A program made the translations under genes and the position numbers. The notes under the pieces were generated by a model. The model had not been told where the DNA came from and searched no databases. It worked only from the letters and a program-made list of their open reading frames with translations. Positions 8,969 through 17,093 of a stretch of 64,000 nt of DNA are shown one piece after another (the first letter of the stretch is position 1; each line of letters begins with the position of its first letter). The DNA is from Chloroflexota bacterium (GTDB lineage: Bacteria > Chloroflexota > UBA11872 > VXOZ01): NCBI GenBank assembly GCA_958295775.1, contig CATQHC010000008.1, positions 1 through 64,000 of the forward strand, in the 5' to 3' direction.

Positions 8969-10198
8969 TTATCCCGGCCTGTGAATGTCAGTGCCCCGTA
9001 GGATGCGGGCGGCCTGCAAGGCCAGTAGGACCGTGCCGAAATTCAGTGCGCCGGCAAGAACGAACGGAATAGGCGCAGCCACGCCAATTAGAATTCCCGC
9101 CGCGATGGTGCCGCCCAGATTGCCAAACGTCCACGCCGCCTCGGTGATGGCGGTGAGACGCCCTTGCTCGTGTCCCTCGCCCGACACGAATACAAGTGAC
9201 GGCATCAGAGACGCGAGCCATTGGCCCCCCAAGCTCGTAAAGATTGCCGACACGGCCAGCAGCAGCGCATTATCCACAAACAGCGCGCAGCCAAGCGGGC
9301 CTAGAGCGAGGGTGAGGCTGCTGGCTATCACCGGCAGAGCTCTGCCAATGCGATCGGAAAGCCAGCCGACCACAAGTCCCGTTGACCCGGTAATCAATGC
9401 GATGACGGTGCCGTACAAAGCAACCGCCGTCACCGATTCAGTGAGACGAAAGATGAGCAGGGGCAGCAACACCGAACTCGAGCCAAGCCACCAGGTCGGC
9501 AAGAAGCGAATACCAATGAGGCGCAGGATTAGCGGGCGTCGCCACAAGTCCTGATAGGAGCGCAGCATTTCCCACGCAGACGTATTCTGGACCTGTTCCA
9601 AGCGGATCGACGGCAGGAAGAGCACACCGAAGAACACAAGCAGCAGATTTCCCGCCAACATCACGATGCCCAACGTGCGAAAGCTAAGCTGCTCCGCAAT
9701 TGGGCCGGCCGCTGCATTGCCCAACGCGGTACCGATGGTCGGCCCGGTAAAGTAGAGCGCCCCCATCAAGCCCATGCTTCCCAACGGCGCCACCAGGGCA
9801 AGATACGCCCGGGAAGAAGTAGTGCGCAGCGTAAAGAGCGCGCCATACAAAATTGCCAAGAAGACGAGCAGCCGCGTGTCGGACACCATGAACATGAGTC
9901 CGCCGATGCTCACCGCGGTCATGCCCAGCAACAAGATGTACTTGGCGCCCACACGGTCAGCCAACAGGCCACTGCCAAAGAGCACGACGATGCGCACAAC
10001 GTTCTGGAGCGAGAAGAGCGTGGACGTCAGAATAGGCGAGCCGCCGAGCACCTTCTCAACGTACACGGGAAAGAGCAAACGGCCGGGTGAGCCCAAGGTG
10101 GCGTTGAGGAAGAAAATCGTAAGAAAGAGAATGAGCGGCTTAAGGTAGCGGTGTTCCGAGAGCGGAGGTCGGGGCGCTGCGTTGTCAGTTGAGGACAT
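8969..10198 (-). CDS. Major facilitator superfamily transporter
   Basis: A 409-residue permease with about 12 hydrophobic segments and the MFS loop motif GLLADRVGAKYILLLG between TM2 and TM3; the related GWLSDRIGRALPVIA follows in the second half, giving the usual two-fold repeat. It most likely moves a small solute or drug by proton exchange, but nothing identifies the substrate. The gene stands alone: the membrane-protein gene to its left is on the same strand about 300 bases away, and a repeat-bearing gap separates it from the dehydrogenase at 10442. The start is the first ATG, giving a short polar N-terminus before TM1. Confidence 0.88.
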   Translation of the reverse strand: MSSTDNAAPRPPLSEHRYLKPLILFLTIFFLNATLGSPGRLLFPVYVEKVLGGSPILTSTLFSLQNVVRIVVLFGSGLLADRVGAKYILLLGMTAVSIGGLMFMVSDTRLLVFLAILYGALFTLRTTSSRAYLALVAPLGSMGLMGALYFTGPTIGTALGNAAAGPIAEQLSFRTLGIVMLAGNLLLVFFGVLFLPSIRLEQVQNTSAWEMLRSYQDLWRRPLILRLIGIRFLPTWWLGSSSVLLPLLIFRLTESVTAVALYGTVIALITGSTGLVVGWLSDRIGRALPVIASSLTLALGPLGCALFVDNALLLAVSAIFTSLGGQWLASLMPSLVFVSGEGHEQGRLTAITEAAWTFGNLGGTIAAGILIGVAAPIPFVLAGALNFGTVLLALQAARILRGTDIHRPG

Positions 10199-10343
10199 GC
10201 GCGTGTGTCATTTGCACGTTGGATGCTCTATTAAAGGTGATAGCTAAGCCTTGTATTGTCGGACCTGCGCACATGGGTCGCCGCTACACGCCGGACTTTC
10301 GTTGCGCAGGGGTTTTTTTCTCCCGCCTCTGTACTTAGTTGCT

Positions 10344-10367
10344 GTAGCGCGGGGGCTTGCCCCCCGC
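10344..10367. repeat. Palindromic repeat, family A (GC-rich)
   Basis: GTAGCGCGGGGG-CTTG-CCCCCCGC forms a short hairpin between two minus-strand genes. Near-copies occur at 14576, 14685, 46528 (degenerate), 46585, 50400 and 55798, always between genes. Confidence 0.75.
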
Positions 10368-10441
10368 CTCGCCGCTAGGACCGTACCCAGAGACTGCGGC
10401 CCCGGCCTGCACGGCGGATTGCCTTTAGTGGATGGCGTCTC

Positions 10442-11467
10442 TTACAAGCTAATGTCCACCGGATCGCCATTCTGCTCTAGCGACTCATAGATGGCCCACG
10501 TAACGGCCAGGGCAGTGCGCGCGTCCGCCGCGCTCGCCTGCACCGGCTCCTCGCCGCGGATCGCCCGAATCGTGTGCTGGGTCAAGAGCACCTGACTGTC
10601 GCCGGTATACGGCCCGTACTCTTCGACAGCGCCGCCTTCGCGCAGGATCTTGAAGCCGTCTCGCGGCCGGCTCGGCGCCAGCGCCCCCTGGGGTCCAAGT
10701 ATGTCGTCAATCCGCCCTGCCGGCTGCACGCCCGGCGGTAATCCCCACGAGATGCTGAACGCCGCCAGGTCGCCGCTGCCGTATTCCAGCGCCACAGTGG
10801 CCGTATCCGGCGCTTTGTTTTGGAAGTGGGCAATTTCCGGCCGGTCTTTGGCAAGCGTGAACCCATGGGCGCTCACCCGCACCGGGTCCGTGCCCGTGAG
10901 CCAGCGCCAGTAGTCGAAATAGTGCGTCATGAAGTCGTTCAGCGGACCGCCGTTGCCGCGGTCCATGTCGTGCATGGCCAGCTTTGGCCGAATATGGGTG
11001 GCGGAATGCATGCGGAACATGAGCGGGCCGCCAAGGGCGCGCTCGCGCACACACTGGCGCACAGCCGCGGGCCCGTCGCCGAAGCGGCTTTGGAAGTTTA
11101 TGACAAACACTACACCAGTTGCGTCCAAGACAGCGATCATCCGGTCGGCTTGATCCAGCCGCATCGCTATTGGTTTCTCGCTCAACATGTGCTTGCCGTG
11201 CTCGGCGGCAAAGATCGTGACCTCTTCGTGGTAGAACGCCGGCGTGCAGATAGAGACCACGTCGATGTCGTCGCGCTGCACCGCTTCGCGATAGTCGGTG
11301 AAAACGTGAGGCGCTCCATACGCCGCCGCCAGTTCCCGCGCGCGGTCTTCCAGTACGTCGACCACTGCGACCACTTCCGCCTCACCGGATGCCGTCCACG
11401 CCTTGGCATGGGCATTCCCCCGGGCGCCGGTGCCCACGATACAGACGCGGAATTTGGCGTTAGCCAT
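10442..11467 (-). CDS. Gfo/Idh/MocA family NAD(P)-dependent oxidoreductase
   Basis: A 341-residue dehydrogenase of the glucose-fructose oxidoreductase/inositol dehydrogenase family. The N-terminal Rossmann fold begins VCIVGTGARGNAHAKAW. The family signature SEKPIAMRLDQADRM contains the conserved Lys of the EKP motif. The C-terminal alpha/beta domain includes GGPLNDFMTHYFDYWRW, where the His sits in the usual catalytic region. It probably oxidises or epimerises a sugar or cyclitol; the substrate is unknown. A GAGAGGAG site precedes the ATG. It is one of five such genes here, all monocistronic in appearance. Confidence 0.92.
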   Translation of the reverse strand: MANAKFRVCIVGTGARGNAHAKAWTASGEAEVVAVVDVLEDRARELAAAYGAPHVFTDYREAVQRDDIDVVSICTPAFYHEEVTIFAAEHGKHMLSEKPIAMRLDQADRMIAVLDATGVVFVINFQSRFGDGPAAVRQCVRERALGGPLMFRMHSATHIRPKLAMHDMDRGNGGPLNDFMTHYFDYWRWLTGTDPVRVSAHGFTLAKDRPEIAHFQNKAPDTATVALEYGSGDLAAFSISWGLPPGVQPAGRIDDILGPQGALAPSRPRDGFKILREGGAVEEYGPYTGDSQVLLTQHTIRAIRGEEPVQASAADARTALAVTWAIYESLEQNGDPVDISL

Positions 11468-11778
11468 CAGCTATTCGCTCCTCTCCAACTGAACCTGTCG
11501 GGAAGTCTTCTCTTCAAGTAGCATGGCGCGATCCTCGTCTCGGGATTACCTTTGCGATTCTCGCATGTGCCCTAGCATGGGGCATTGAGACCCGCACTGT
11601 CAACGCAGACATCAGGCAGCCCTGCGCTTTTCAAGCGGGGCGGTACGGCTGAGCGAGGTGTGACCCACGTTACGCTCAATTGCCGTGGGGAAGTGGCGCC
11701 TGTCTAAGGGCGTTTTCAGAATACTCAATGAGAATGAAAATATACGACAGATGCCTCACAGCAGGGAGGAGGTACCAC

Positions 11779-12912
11779 GTGACCTACGAGCGAAAACGAA
11801 GATATCTTGGTGTATTACTGCTGACTGCGGTCCTACTGTGCAGTGCGTGCAGTCCCGCAAGCCTGGTGACGACGTCATCCGCAGCCGCCGGGCCATCAAG
11901 CGCAGCGCTAACTGAAACCGAGGGCAGGACACCTGCGGTCGACACCACAGGAAACGTCCGTACCATCGTGGAAGAGGTTGTGAAGCAGGTGCGGCCGGCG
12001 GTGGTGCAGGTAGCAAACGAGCAGTTTTGGCAGGGGCCCTCTGGCGATCCGGTGCTGGTCCCGCTCGGCGCGGGCTCAGGATTCATCATCGATGCCGCCG
12101 GGCACATCATCACGAATAATCACGTAGTCGCCGAGGCCGAGCGGCTCACGGTCGCTCTACAGGACGGTCGGTCGTTCGCAGCAAAAATCATCGGCCGCGA
12201 CCCCCGCACCGATCTGGCGGTACTAAAAATCGAAGGCGATGATCTCCCAACAGTGGCGCTGGGGACATCAGAGGACTTGGCAATCGGACAATGGGTGATC
12301 GCAATTGGCAATGCCCTAGGCTTGCCCGGCGGCCCAACCGTAACTGTCGGTGTGGTCAGCGCCGTGGGACGCACCGCGCGCCCTGACGCGACCTTCCTCT
12401 TTGACCTCATCCAAACCGATGCGGCGATCAATCCCGGCAACTCCGGCGGACCCTTGATAGATCTGGACGGACGTGTCGTCGGTATCAACACGCTCACTGC
12501 CGGTCTGATCAGGCCTGGATTTCAAGCGCAGGGCATCGGCTTTGCCATCGCCATAGATACCGCCAAGCCGCTTGCGGCCCAAATCATCGAGAACGGTGAA
12601 GTTGTGCATCCGTACATTGGTGTGGGGCTAGACTACAACAGCCCGACGTTTGCGATCCAAAATGAGTTGCCCAACGTGGCCGGCCCAGTAATCCTGCGGG
12701 TGGAAGAAGGCGGCCCGGCGGCCAAGGCCGGACTGCAACCCCGGGACATCATCATCGCTGTGAACTCTGATGAGCTCGTCGACGAGAGTACGCTCTATCG
12801 CATCTTGTCCCGCCTCAAGCCGGGTGATCGGCTTGCACTGAACGTCCTGCGCGGCGAGAAGCAGGTCGAGATCAAGCTCACCCTCGGCGAGTCTCCAAAC
12901 TCTATCCAATAG
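11779..12912 (+). CDS. HtrA-type serine protease, probable lipoprotein, PDZ domain
   Basis: This second S1C protease is exported by a signal peptide (GVLLLTAVLLCSAC) with a lipobox-like site at Cys24; Cys at -3 is unusual, so lipidation is likely but not certain. The GTG at 11779 is chosen because a GGGAGGAGG site sits immediately upstream; the longer frame from 11680 lacks one and would bury the signal peptide. Catalytic residues are His115 (NNHVV), Asp145 (TDLAVL) and Ser222 (GNSGGP). One PDZ domain follows (about 265-370, with GPAAKAGLQPRDIIIAVN). It differs from the HtrA at 6543 in anchoring and has no coupled sensor gene. Confidence 0.92.
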   Translation: MTYERKRRYLGVLLLTAVLLCSACSPASLVTTSSAAAGPSSAALTETEGRTPAVDTTGNVRTIVEEVVKQVRPAVVQVANEQFWQGPSGDPVLVPLGAGSGFIIDAAGHIITNNHVVAEAERLTVALQDGRSFAAKIIGRDPRTDLAVLKIEGDDLPTVALGTSEDLAIGQWVIAIGNALGLPGGPTVTVGVVSAVGRTARPDATFLFDLIQTDAAINPGNSGGPLIDLDGRVVGINTLTAGLIRPGFQAQGIGFAIAIDTAKPLAAQIIENGEVVHPYIGVGLDYNSPTFAIQNELPNVAGPVILRVEEGGPAAKAGLQPRDIIIAVNSDELVDESTLYRILSRLKPGDRLALNVLRGEKQVEIKLTLGESPNSIQ

Positions 12913-12987
12913 CGATTTCCCACTGCGAACGCCTGCGAATTGCGGCGCGACCCCTGCCTCGTGCTTGCTGGTCACAGCGAAACTTCA

Positions 12988-13008
12988 CCGGCGAGAGGTA
13001 CTCGCCGG
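12988..13008. other. Intergenic inverted repeat
   Basis: CCGGCGAG-AGGTA-CTCGCCGG is a perfect 8-base stem between the converging protease and enolase-family genes. There is no T-run on either strand, so it is not a typical intrinsic terminator, though its position would suit one. Confidence 0.5.
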
Positions 13009-13166
13009 ACCGGACGCAGGGCGCGTGATCTACCGGCGCCGTCCGCCGCGGCGCGGTGATCCTACTATCGCAACGTGACGTGGTCGGGGAAATCGTGCGG
13101 CGCTGCGCGCCAGTCCACGCTTACGTTACTTCTATTCAGCGATACAGACGGTTTGGTAAAGTCGTG

Positions 13167-14345
13167 CTACCACCGCGGCCGCATAGGCAGCCAGCTTGGA
13201 TCGCGCTCCTGCATGGCGGAAACATCGTCTCTGGCCGCGGCCTTGTTCTGCAGGTAGCGTTCATGGGCCGCCTGCAAGCGGTCGTCGTCCACCTCCACGC
13301 CCAGACCCGGCGCCGACGGCACCGGCATAGCGCCGTCCACGAATTGCAGCGGCGCGCCCTGCACGATGTCGTCCTCTTCGTTCCACGGATAATGCGTGTC
13401 CGACGCATATATGAGATTTGGCGCAGCCGCCGCCCAGTGGGTCATGGCCGCCAGCGAAACGCCGGTGTGGCTGTTGCTGTGCTGGGAGATGCCAAGTCGG
13501 AAGGTCTCGCAAATCTTCGCCAGTTGAACTGATGCCAGCATCCCGCCCCAGTGGTGGTGGTCGGCCAACACTACCTGCACAGCGTCCATCTGCACGGCCG
13601 GCGCAATGTGCGGGAAGGCGGTTACGACCATATTCGTCGACAAGGGAATAGGCGTGGCCTGCGCCACGGCCGCCATGCCCGCCAGGTCCGGCGCGGGATC
13701 CTCAAGATATTCCAGGTCCAGGTCTTCCACCCAGCCCGCAAAGCGAATGCTCGTCTCCACCGACCAGATGGCATTGGGGTCGATGCGCAACTGGTGCTGG
13801 GGAAAGCGCTCGCGGAGCTGGCGCATGGTCTCGGCTTCTGCTTCCGGCGGCAGCACGCCTCCCTTGAGCTTTAGCGCCTGGAAACCGTAGCGGTCTACAA
13901 ACTTCTCCGCCTGGACCACAAGTTGCTCCGGACTCATGGCCTCACCCCATTCGTCGTCGCCCTCGTACTTGTAAAAGAGATACGCTGAGAATGGCACAGT
14001 AGCGCGGATCTTGCCGCCGAGCACGTCGCAGACGGGCCTGCCGCACTCTTTGCCCAGCAGATCGAGCATGGCGGTTTCATAGGCGGCGAAGACCGGCGGA
14101 TTGTTGATGAGGATGCGCGTCCGATTGAACTGGGCCGGGTCCTGGCCCCGCACGAGCGACGCGGCGCTTTGCAGCTTGTTCACTATTTCCTCACCGCCAT
14201 AGGTCTCGCCCCAACCCACGCAGCCGTCGTCCGTAGTCAGGCGCACGATGGAGCGGAGCGCAACGGGCTCGTGCACGCCCCAGGAGTTGCGCAACGGGGG
14301 ATCGCCTATGGCAATTGGAATTACGTCTACGTCTACGATGCGCAT
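13167..14345 (-). CDS. Glucarate dehydratase-type enolase superfamily enzyme
   Basis: A member of the mandelate racemase/muconate lactonising branch, about 392 residues from the chosen start. The catalytic KxK is ALKLKGG (Lys159 and Lys161). Metal ligands fit RIDPN (Asp189), EYLEDP (Glu215) and STN (Asn238). QHSNSHTG (His289) with SLAAMTHWAAAAP matches the glucarate/galactarate dehydratase subgroup, so it likely dehydrates an aldarate such as D-glucarate to a keto-deoxy product; exact specificity is inferred. ATG 14345 has AAAAGGAG at proper distance; the frame extends 37 codons upstream without support. It lies among Gfo/Idh/MocA genes and fits sugar-acid catabolism, but no downstream aldolase is adjacent. 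Confidence 0.85.
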   Translation of the reverse strand: MRIVDVDVIPIAIGDPPLRNSWGVHEPVALRSIVRLTTDDGCVGWGETYGGEEIVNKLQSAASLVRGQDPAQFNRTRILINNPPVFAAYETAMLDLLGKECGRPVCDVLGGKIRATVPFSAYLFYKYEGDDEWGEAMSPEQLVVQAEKFVDRYGFQALKLKGGVLPPEAEAETMRQLRERFPQHQLRIDPNAIWSVETSIRFAGWVEDLDLEYLEDPAPDLAGMAAVAQATPIPLSTNMVVTAFPHIAPAVQMDAVQVVLADHHHWGGMLASVQLAKICETFRLGISQHSNSHTGVSLAAMTHWAAAAPNLIYASDTHYPWNEEDDIVQGAPLQFVDGAMPVPSAPGLGVEVDDDRLQAAHERYLQNKAAARDDVSAMQERDPSWLPMRPRW

Positions 14346-14422
14346 TGGTTGTTGCTCCTTTTGCAGACTTCGTGCTCTTGCGTCGATGGTTCGAAGCATC
14401 CACATCGATAGGCTGTGGCGCC

Positions 14423-14447
14423 GGTAGCGTAGGTTTACAACCTGCGC
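14423..14447. repeat. Palindromic repeat, family B
   Basis: GGTAGCGTAGGTT-T-ACAACCTGCGC, a stem around AGGTT/AACCT. Related copies are at 14493 (inverted), 46293 and 55637. Confidence 0.7.
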
Positions 14448-14492
14448 GATATTCATGTGACGTGGGGTAATCCCGCCAATCCACCGAATTGA

Positions 14493-14517
14493 GCACAGGT
14501 TACAAACCTATGCTACC
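14493..14517. repeat. Palindromic repeat, family B, inverted copy
   Basis: Reads GGTAGCATAGGTTTG on the minus strand, then TAACCTGTGC. It faces the copy at 14423 about 45 bases away. Confidence 0.7.
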
Positions 14518-14575
14518 GCTCACTCCATCCGTAAACTCAAAGCCGCCACAAGACGGCAGCTTTCGATAGGATACC

Positions 14576-14599
14576 GTAGCGCGGGGGCTTTTCCCCCGC
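14576..14599. repeat. Palindromic repeat, family A
   Basis: GTAGCGCGGGGG-CTTTT-CCCCCGC, nearly the same as the copies at 10344 and 14685. Confidence 0.75.
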
Positions 14600-14632
14600 T
14601 AGCGTATCACTGCGCGGAGTGAGCGAAGAAGA

Positions 14633-14660
14633 GATGGATTCCCGCATGGGCGGGAATGAC
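14633..14660. repeat. Palindromic repeat, family C
   Basis: GATGGATTCCCGC-ATG-GGCGGGAATGAC. The stem CCCGC/GCGGG sits in the frame GATGGATTC...GAATGAC. Relatives are at 22127, 28126, 35841, 35940 and 36038. Confidence 0.75.
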
Positions 14661-14684
14661 GTTCGTGTCTCCACCCCCATCTTC

Positions 14685-14708
14685 GTAGCGCGGGGGCTTG
14701 TCCCCCGC
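14685..14708. repeat. Palindromic repeat, family A
   Basis: GTAGCGCGGGGG-CTTG-TCCCCCGC, about 85 bases from the copy at 14576, with a family C unit between them. Confidence 0.75.
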
Positions 14709-14758
14709 CTCTTCGCTTGCCATGCAAACACCGTTTCGAGCAAGGCACTGCGATCGCA

Positions 14759-15625
14759 CTAAAGCACTGACGACAAATCTACCTGCTCGCCGGTCTCGCC
14801 CGACTGTTCCGCCGCGACGAGCATGCCAATGACCTCCAGCATCTCCTCGTGTGGGATGGGGTTCTCGCGGGTCTGTATCATGCGGACCACATTGCGCATC
14901 TGTTCGGCGTAGAAGAAATTGGCGTCGCGTACGGCGATTTCCGCGCAGCCTTCCGTGCCGTAGACGTTGAGCAGAAACCCATAGCGAGCCGAGCGGATGA
15001 TCTGCATGGTGACGGCGCGGCCGTCAGTATAGCGCACGTGGACGATGTCGTACTCGTCCGTGTACTCGTTCCGCACCCACGCGATGCCGGGTCCCATCAC
15101 CGTGTAGAAAAGCTCCGCGGCGTGGATGCCGTAGTAGACGAGCTCATTCGGTCCGGTCGCCACCGCGACCCGTGCCTCACCCACGAGTTCCTTTTCCTTG
15201 GCCTTGAAATCAATGACCTCTCGCGCATAGCGGAGCGCCGACGACGACATGAGCGGCGTATCGTGCGCCTGCGCCAGCCGCACCATCTCTTTGGCGTGTT
15301 CGATGCCGAGCGCGAAGGGCTTATCCACAAAGGTCGGCACGCCAGCCTCCAGGTACGGCCGCGCCAACTCCAGATGCGTATCGCCGGGATCCTCCAGCAC
15401 CAGCACGCCATCGGCCTTGCCGATCGCCGCGGTTGGATCATCCAGCACGGTCTCCAACCCGTGCTCAGCCACGAATTCCTCCGCCGCCGCCCGGTCACGG
15501 TCCCAGAGCATCGAGATGCGGGCCACGCCGTTGAGGCCTTCCCCGTTGGGATTCTCCTCATTGATTAGCTGGGAAAAAGAACGCGGGTGCTGGGGGCTGA
15601 GCCCGATGATGGCAAGATCAAGCAT
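14759..15625 (-). CDS. Gfo/Idh/MocA family oxidoreductase (short form)
   Basis: About 288 residues, shorter than the usual 330-360. It begins MLDLAIIGLSPQHPRS, where the normal GxGxxG nucleotide loop is replaced by GLSPQHP, so NAD(P) binding may be altered. The family block is retained as FVDKPFALGIEHAKEMV, with DKP in place of EKP and the Lys kept. The C-terminal domain is present but compact (ELVYYGIHAAELFYTVMG carries the usual region His). Start 15625 is supported by GAAAGGAAA upstream; ten in-frame codons before it look untranslated. Function could be sugar redox or a non-catalytic relative. It lies 413 bases downstream, in transcription order after a 220-base gap, from the methyltransferase gene. 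Confidence 0.82.
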   Translation of the reverse strand: MLDLAIIGLSPQHPRSFSQLINEENPNGEGLNGVARISMLWDRDRAAAEEFVAEHGLETVLDDPTAAIGKADGVLVLEDPGDTHLELARPYLEAGVPTFVDKPFALGIEHAKEMVRLAQAHDTPLMSSSALRYAREVIDFKAKEKELVGEARVAVATGPNELVYYGIHAAELFYTVMGPGIAWVRNEYTDEYDIVHVRYTDGRAVTMQIIRSARYGFLLNVYGTEGCAEIAVRDANFFYAEQMRNVVRMIQTRENPIPHEEMLEVIGMLVAAEQSGETGEQVDLSSVL

Positions 15626-15844
15626 GGAGAATTTCCTTTCGAATATTGAACGCAATTCGGATTCGCTACTTCTGGATAGGTCTAATGATACTGAATTGTA
15701 ATCAATGTGGTGAGATACGCAGGAAATATGAGACGCTTAGACCGTCTCGCATTAGTGCGCGCGAACTCTTGGCTTGTCAGTGCATGGGCCTGGCGCCACT
15801 TCCACTCACCGCCAGGTCTAATGGACAAACACGCGCGACGCCGG

Positions 15845-16705
15845 TCACGGCGACGCAGAGGAAAACCTAAAACTCTTGACTAAGTCATTGTAGGATTCCG
15901 TGTTCCCGAACACAATTGGCGATGACGCCAATTGTGACGGCCTTTCGCTGCATTTGTCTCCAGAACTCGCCAACTCATAGATAGACACATGAGAGCCACT
16001 TTGTGACGTGAACGGCGCACGTTGCCAATCGCCCCACCGCTCGCGCAGTCGAAGCCCGGCGAGGCGCGCCATCAGATCCAGTTCCGCCGGCCACACGTAG
16101 CGCAATCGTCCGGGATACATGCGGATGCCGTCTTCCGTCAGATGCAGGTGGCGGAAATCTACCACCTGGTTCACGGCGTCATGGACCGAAACGTCGAGCC
16201 GGACCGAGTCTAAGTCAGGCAAGCTCGCGCGCAGATGTTGGTTGTCGTCGTAGCGGGAAACGTCTGGGACAAACGCGTGAACCAGGAAGACGCCGGACTC
16301 CTGTAGATGCGATGCGACGTTCTTAAAGCACCTGACTTGCTCCTCCTGAGAGGTGAGCATCAGGAAGGTGTTGTTGATGACGTAGACAAGCGAGAATGCG
16401 CCCTCCACCGCAACGTCCGCAAAGTCTCCCATAGTCACCGGCAATGCCGCTCCGCCTTCCTTAGCTCGGAGCCTGTCGACCATTGCCTTAGAAGCCTCTA
16501 TCCCGTGTACCGCTACACCGCGCGCCGCCAGGGGCAGCGCGTACGTCCCGGTCCCAATCCCGAGCTCAAGCGCCCGGCCGCCTGCCGCGAATTCGGCGAG
16601 GACGTCGACACGTTTCGTCACGTTAGCCGGTCGGTAGAACTCATCGTACACGCCGGCGATGCGGTCGCCATACGTTGCAGCCGAATACTCTTTCACTGCG
16701 TTCAT
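15845..16705 (-). CDS. SAM-dependent class I methyltransferase
   Basis: The Rossmann-type methyltransferase core starts at about residue 30. Motif I is ALELGIGTGTYALPLA; motif II is AVHGIEASKAMVDRLR, with the ribose-binding acidic residue; the acidic post-motif is VTMGDFADV; and VYVINNTFLMLTSQEEQVRC marks motif IV. The substrate is unknown. The normal fold ends near SHVSIYEL; the last 40 residues (from ASSGDKC) have no recognisable fold and may be a read-through tail. AAGGAGAAAG precedes the ATG. A strong hairpin with a T-run lies only 29 bases upstream of the start, hinting at attenuation. Confidence 0.88.
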   Translation of the reverse strand: MNAVKEYSAATYGDRIAGVYDEFYRPANVTKRVDVLAEFAAGGRALELGIGTGTYALPLAARGVAVHGIEASKAMVDRLRAKEGGAALPVTMGDFADVAVEGAFSLVYVINNTFLMLTSQEEQVRCFKNVASHLQESGVFLVHAFVPDVSRYDDNQHLRASLPDLDSVRLDVSVHDAVNQVVDFRHLHLTEDGIRMYPGRLRYVWPAELDLMARLAGLRLRERWGDWQRAPFTSQSGSHVSIYELASSGDKCSERPSQLASSPIVFGNTESYNDLVKSFRFSSASP

Positions 16706-16733
16706 CTTTCTCCTTGAACCAGCTACAAAACAG

Positions 16734-16760
16734 AAGGCCTCCCGCTGTACGGGAGGCCTT
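16734..16760 (-). terminator. Hairpin with T-run, possible attenuator
   Basis: AAGGCCTCCCG-CTGTA-CGGGAGGCCTT is a perfect 11-base stem. Read on the minus strand it is followed by CTGTTTTG, so it resembles an intrinsic terminator inside the leader of the methyltransferase gene. There is no upstream minus-strand gene for it to end. Confidence 0.6.
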
Positions 16761-16978
16761 TATGACTCATTCTCTTGAAAGCGCGGTCGTTAGGTCCTCC
16801 CCAATACAAAGAGCCACCGTGGCGGTGCCGCCGCAATGTGGTTGGCTGCATTTGAGAAGAAGCAAGCCGCAGATATCATGCCTATTGTCCTTCTACGTGC
16901 AGAGGGAGTATGGCACAAGTCTCACTCCACTAGCAACTGTCCATGCTCAATGTAGAGTGCGACTCCGCGCCTAGGGGC

Positions 16979-17007
16979 TTGTCATATTGCCAAACACCTG
17001 CTATACC
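16979..17007 (+). promoter_or_regulatory. Sigma-70-like promoter for binding-protein gene
   Basis: TTGTCA, 17-base spacer, TATACC, about 87 bases before the ATG at 17094. A second TATAAT at 17015 lacks a good -35. Confidence 0.5.
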
Positions 17008-17093
17008 TAATACATATAATCACTCTTTCCCTTACGTATAGGAGAGGGTTGATATGTTGTGTAATGTGCGCAGTTTTTTAGAGGAGGCCAACC

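Larger units (their letters stand above)
14346..14758. other. Repeat-dense intergenic region
   Basis: This gap of about 410 bases holds no gene. It is occupied by five short palindromic repeats from three families (14423, 14493, 14576, 14633, 14685), listed separately, and the upstream region of the enolase-family gene. Confidence 0.8.
16706..17093. other. Divergent intergenic region
   Basis: This gap separates the methyltransferase from the binding-protein gene. It holds the hairpin at 16734 and a promoter-like pair at 16979; no gene is seen between 16765 and 16975. Confidence 0.6.

Noticed and set aside
14346-14758. CRISPR-like array
   Set aside because: Repeats are palindromic, of several families and irregularly spaced; there are no uniform spacers and no cas genes.
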